Below are positions 6,190 through 7,175 of a stretch of 7,175 bases of DNA, one piece after another. The notes beneath the pieces are model-generated. The model was given only the letters and a program-made list of their open reading frames with translations. It was not told where the DNA came from and made no database searches. A program made the translations under genes and the position numbers. The DNA is from Deltaproteobacteria bacterium. Lineage in GTDB: Bacteria; Desulfobacterota; Binatia; UBA9968; CAXXLF01. The stretch is taken from assembly GCA_022571535.1 (NCBI GenBank), contig JACZXR010000108.1, forward strand, positions 1 through 7,175, in the 5' to 3' direction. Positions within the stretch are counted from its first letter, which is position 1, and every line of letters begins with the position of its first letter.

Positions 6190-7062
6190 ATGGCTAACCG
6201 GTTTATATCCCTAGTCGTCTTCCTGGTTTTCTTTGCTCCCGCTGCCTTGGCCCAGCAAATTTACAAGTGGAAGGACGAAGAGGGCCACTGGCATTTTTCC
6301 AACGCGCCACCGGCCGGAACAACGGTGAAAAAAGTAATGGAAGGCGGGTCTGTTCCGAAGGCAGTTCCGGCCAGGTCTCCAAATCAAAAACCCACTCTGT
6401 CACCTCCGGCAGTTGGCAGAAGCAAAGCAAAAGATATCCCTGAAGCTCCCGCCGGAAACCCATCGGATGTTTCCCGTGACAAATCATCTAGCAAGTGGTT
6501 GCTACTTATTCCCCCCCTGAAACAGGGAGGTTATGATGATAGTCTGCCATTATCGGAATGGAGGCCATGGCAGTCTTTTGAAAGCGTCGATGCGTGTGAA
6601 AGAGATAAAGGAATACTCATTGCTAATTCGTTAGTGAGACGAACGGAATTTGTTGAAGGAGGCATAATAGCTAGGTTTTTTGGGCTGCGATCATCAAAAA
6701 CAATCACAGAGGTCGATCTTGGCACAGTAAATAGCCGTTGCATCCATTCAGTTGAATTCAAGCCTCCTAAAGAGGCCAATGTATTGATGGTTTTTAAACG
6801 TTCGGGGTATGATCCGGGCAGCATTACTGTTCGTGTCCTGTTCGGAAGGGTATTCAACCATGGGCAGACTACGGCCCGAAATGTTGTAGTTAAATTTCAG
6901 ATCCGAAACACCTGGGGAACAACGGTTGGCAAAGGAGAGATTCCAACCGTTCCTCACGACATACCTGGAACAACTTCCGCAGAGTTTCACGGTAAAATCG
7001 GTGGGGTGGCCAACCTCAGCGGCCTAAGCTTTCACACAGATATTGTTTGGTCAAAAGACTAA
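6190..7062 (+). CDS. Exported DUF4124-domain protein with C-terminal FxLYD-like domain
   Basis: A 290-residue protein. Residues 1-21 are a signal peptide (MANRFISLVVFLVFF, ending ALA|QQ). Residues 22-45, QQIYKWKDEEGHWHFSNAPP, are the hallmark of the DUF4124 domain, a short beta module of unknown function at the start of many proteobacterial envelope proteins. Residues 53-100 are a Pro/Ser/Lys-rich linker. Residues 102-190 hold WLLLIPPLKQ, PLSEWRPWQSFESVDACERD and a second Cys in NSRCIHS; C136 and C184 may form a disulfide. This W...F.S...C pattern recalls short secreted proteins of Nitrospirota/NC10-like genomes. Residues about 207-275 (ITVRVLFGRVFNHGQTTARNVVVKFQIRN) resemble an FxLYD beta-sandwich. 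The ATG follows AGAGGG (6178-6183) by 6 nt. It probably acts in the periplasm or at the surface; no enzymatic motif is visible. The structured block at 5971-6081 lies in its possible leader. Confidence 0.82.
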   Translation: MANRFISLVVFLVFFAPAALAQQIYKWKDEEGHWHFSNAPPAGTTVKKVMEGGSVPKAVPARSPNQKPTLSPPAVGRSKAKDIPEAPAGNPSDVSRDKSSSKWLLLIPPLKQGGYDDSLPLSEWRPWQSFESVDACERDKGILIANSLVRRTEFVEGGIIARFFGLRSSKTITEVDLGTVNSRCIHSVEFKPPKEANVLMVFKRSGYDPGSITVRVLFGRVFNHGQTTARNVVVKFQIRNTWGTTVGKGEIPTVPHDIPGTTSAEFHGKIGGVANLSGLSFHTDIVWSKD

Positions 7063-7120
7063 CCAAAGATATTTGAAATTTTCCGTTGAATTTGGGTTTA
7101 GGGAATCGGAGAAACGATGA

Positions 7121-7175
7121 CTCTCGCAAAGGCGCAAAGGACGCCAAGGAGGAGGATCAAAAAAGTTTTCTTTGC
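7121..7175. repeat. Left part of a dispersed CGCAAAGG-type inverted repeat, cut by the window end
   Basis: Three near-identical octamers follow each other: CGCAAAGG (7125-7132), CGCAAAGG (7133-7140) and CGCCAAGG (7142-7149). After a short A/G-rich spacer the sequence turns to TTTTCTTTGC (7166-7175), whose GCAAAG complement begins what looks like the opposite arm. Repeats of this (G)CGCAAAGG(A) type, with a mirrored CCTTTGCG arm, are scattered between genes in many environmental bacteria. The element lies 59 bp after the DUF4124 gene. The right arm is outside the window, so its full size and symmetry cannot be judged. Confidence 0.55.

Overview
The window looks like a chromosomal stretch from a Gram-negative-type environmental bacterium. 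Four of the six genes start with a signal peptide or membrane anchor, and a fifth (the partial gene) carries a likely anchor. There is a c-type cytochrome, a bactofilin, and a DUF4124-type exported protein. This gene mix, an approximately balanced base composition and a (G)CGCAAAGG-type dispersed repeat at the right edge recall deltaproteobacteria-like, Nitrospirota or NC10/Methylomirabilota genomes. That placement is inference; there is no rRNA or marker gene here. No phage, IS, CRISPR or tRNA gene was found.

Layout: (1) 1-406, minus strand: 5' end of an unrecognised membrane-anchored protein running off the left edge, with a good sigma-54 (-24/-12) promoter match at 452-467. (2) 407-854: non-coding, with an A/T-rich palindrome at 773-792. 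(3) 855-1241, plus: small secreted monohaem cytochrome c. (4) 1424-1843, plus: bactofilin, with its own strong SD and a TTGACA -35 box upstream. (5) 1888-2601, minus, convergent with the bactofilin: anchored transglutaminase-like protein that seems to have lost its catalytic Cys and His. (6) 2833-5940, plus, divergent from gene 5: a large secreted GH42-like glycoside hydrolase with an N-terminal carbohydrate-binding-like domain and a GATase-like (beta-galactosidase trimerisation-type) domain. Its start codon appears non-canonical. (7) 5971-6081: a dense run of stem-loops, possibly a structured RNA in the leader of the next gene. (8) 6190-7062, plus: DUF4124-type exported protein with a C-terminal FxLYD-like domain. 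(9) 7121-7175: start of a dispersed inverted repeat, cut by the window edge.

The genes do not form one obvious operon. The most coherent unit is the divergent pair 5/6, two extracytoplasmic proteins sharing a 231-bp promoter region; both belong to enzyme folds whose usual catalytic residues are partly missing. The most interesting points are the RNA-like block at 5971-6081, the unusual start of the large hydrolase, the degenerate transglutaminase, the missing GH42 nucleophile and the sigma-54 promoter.
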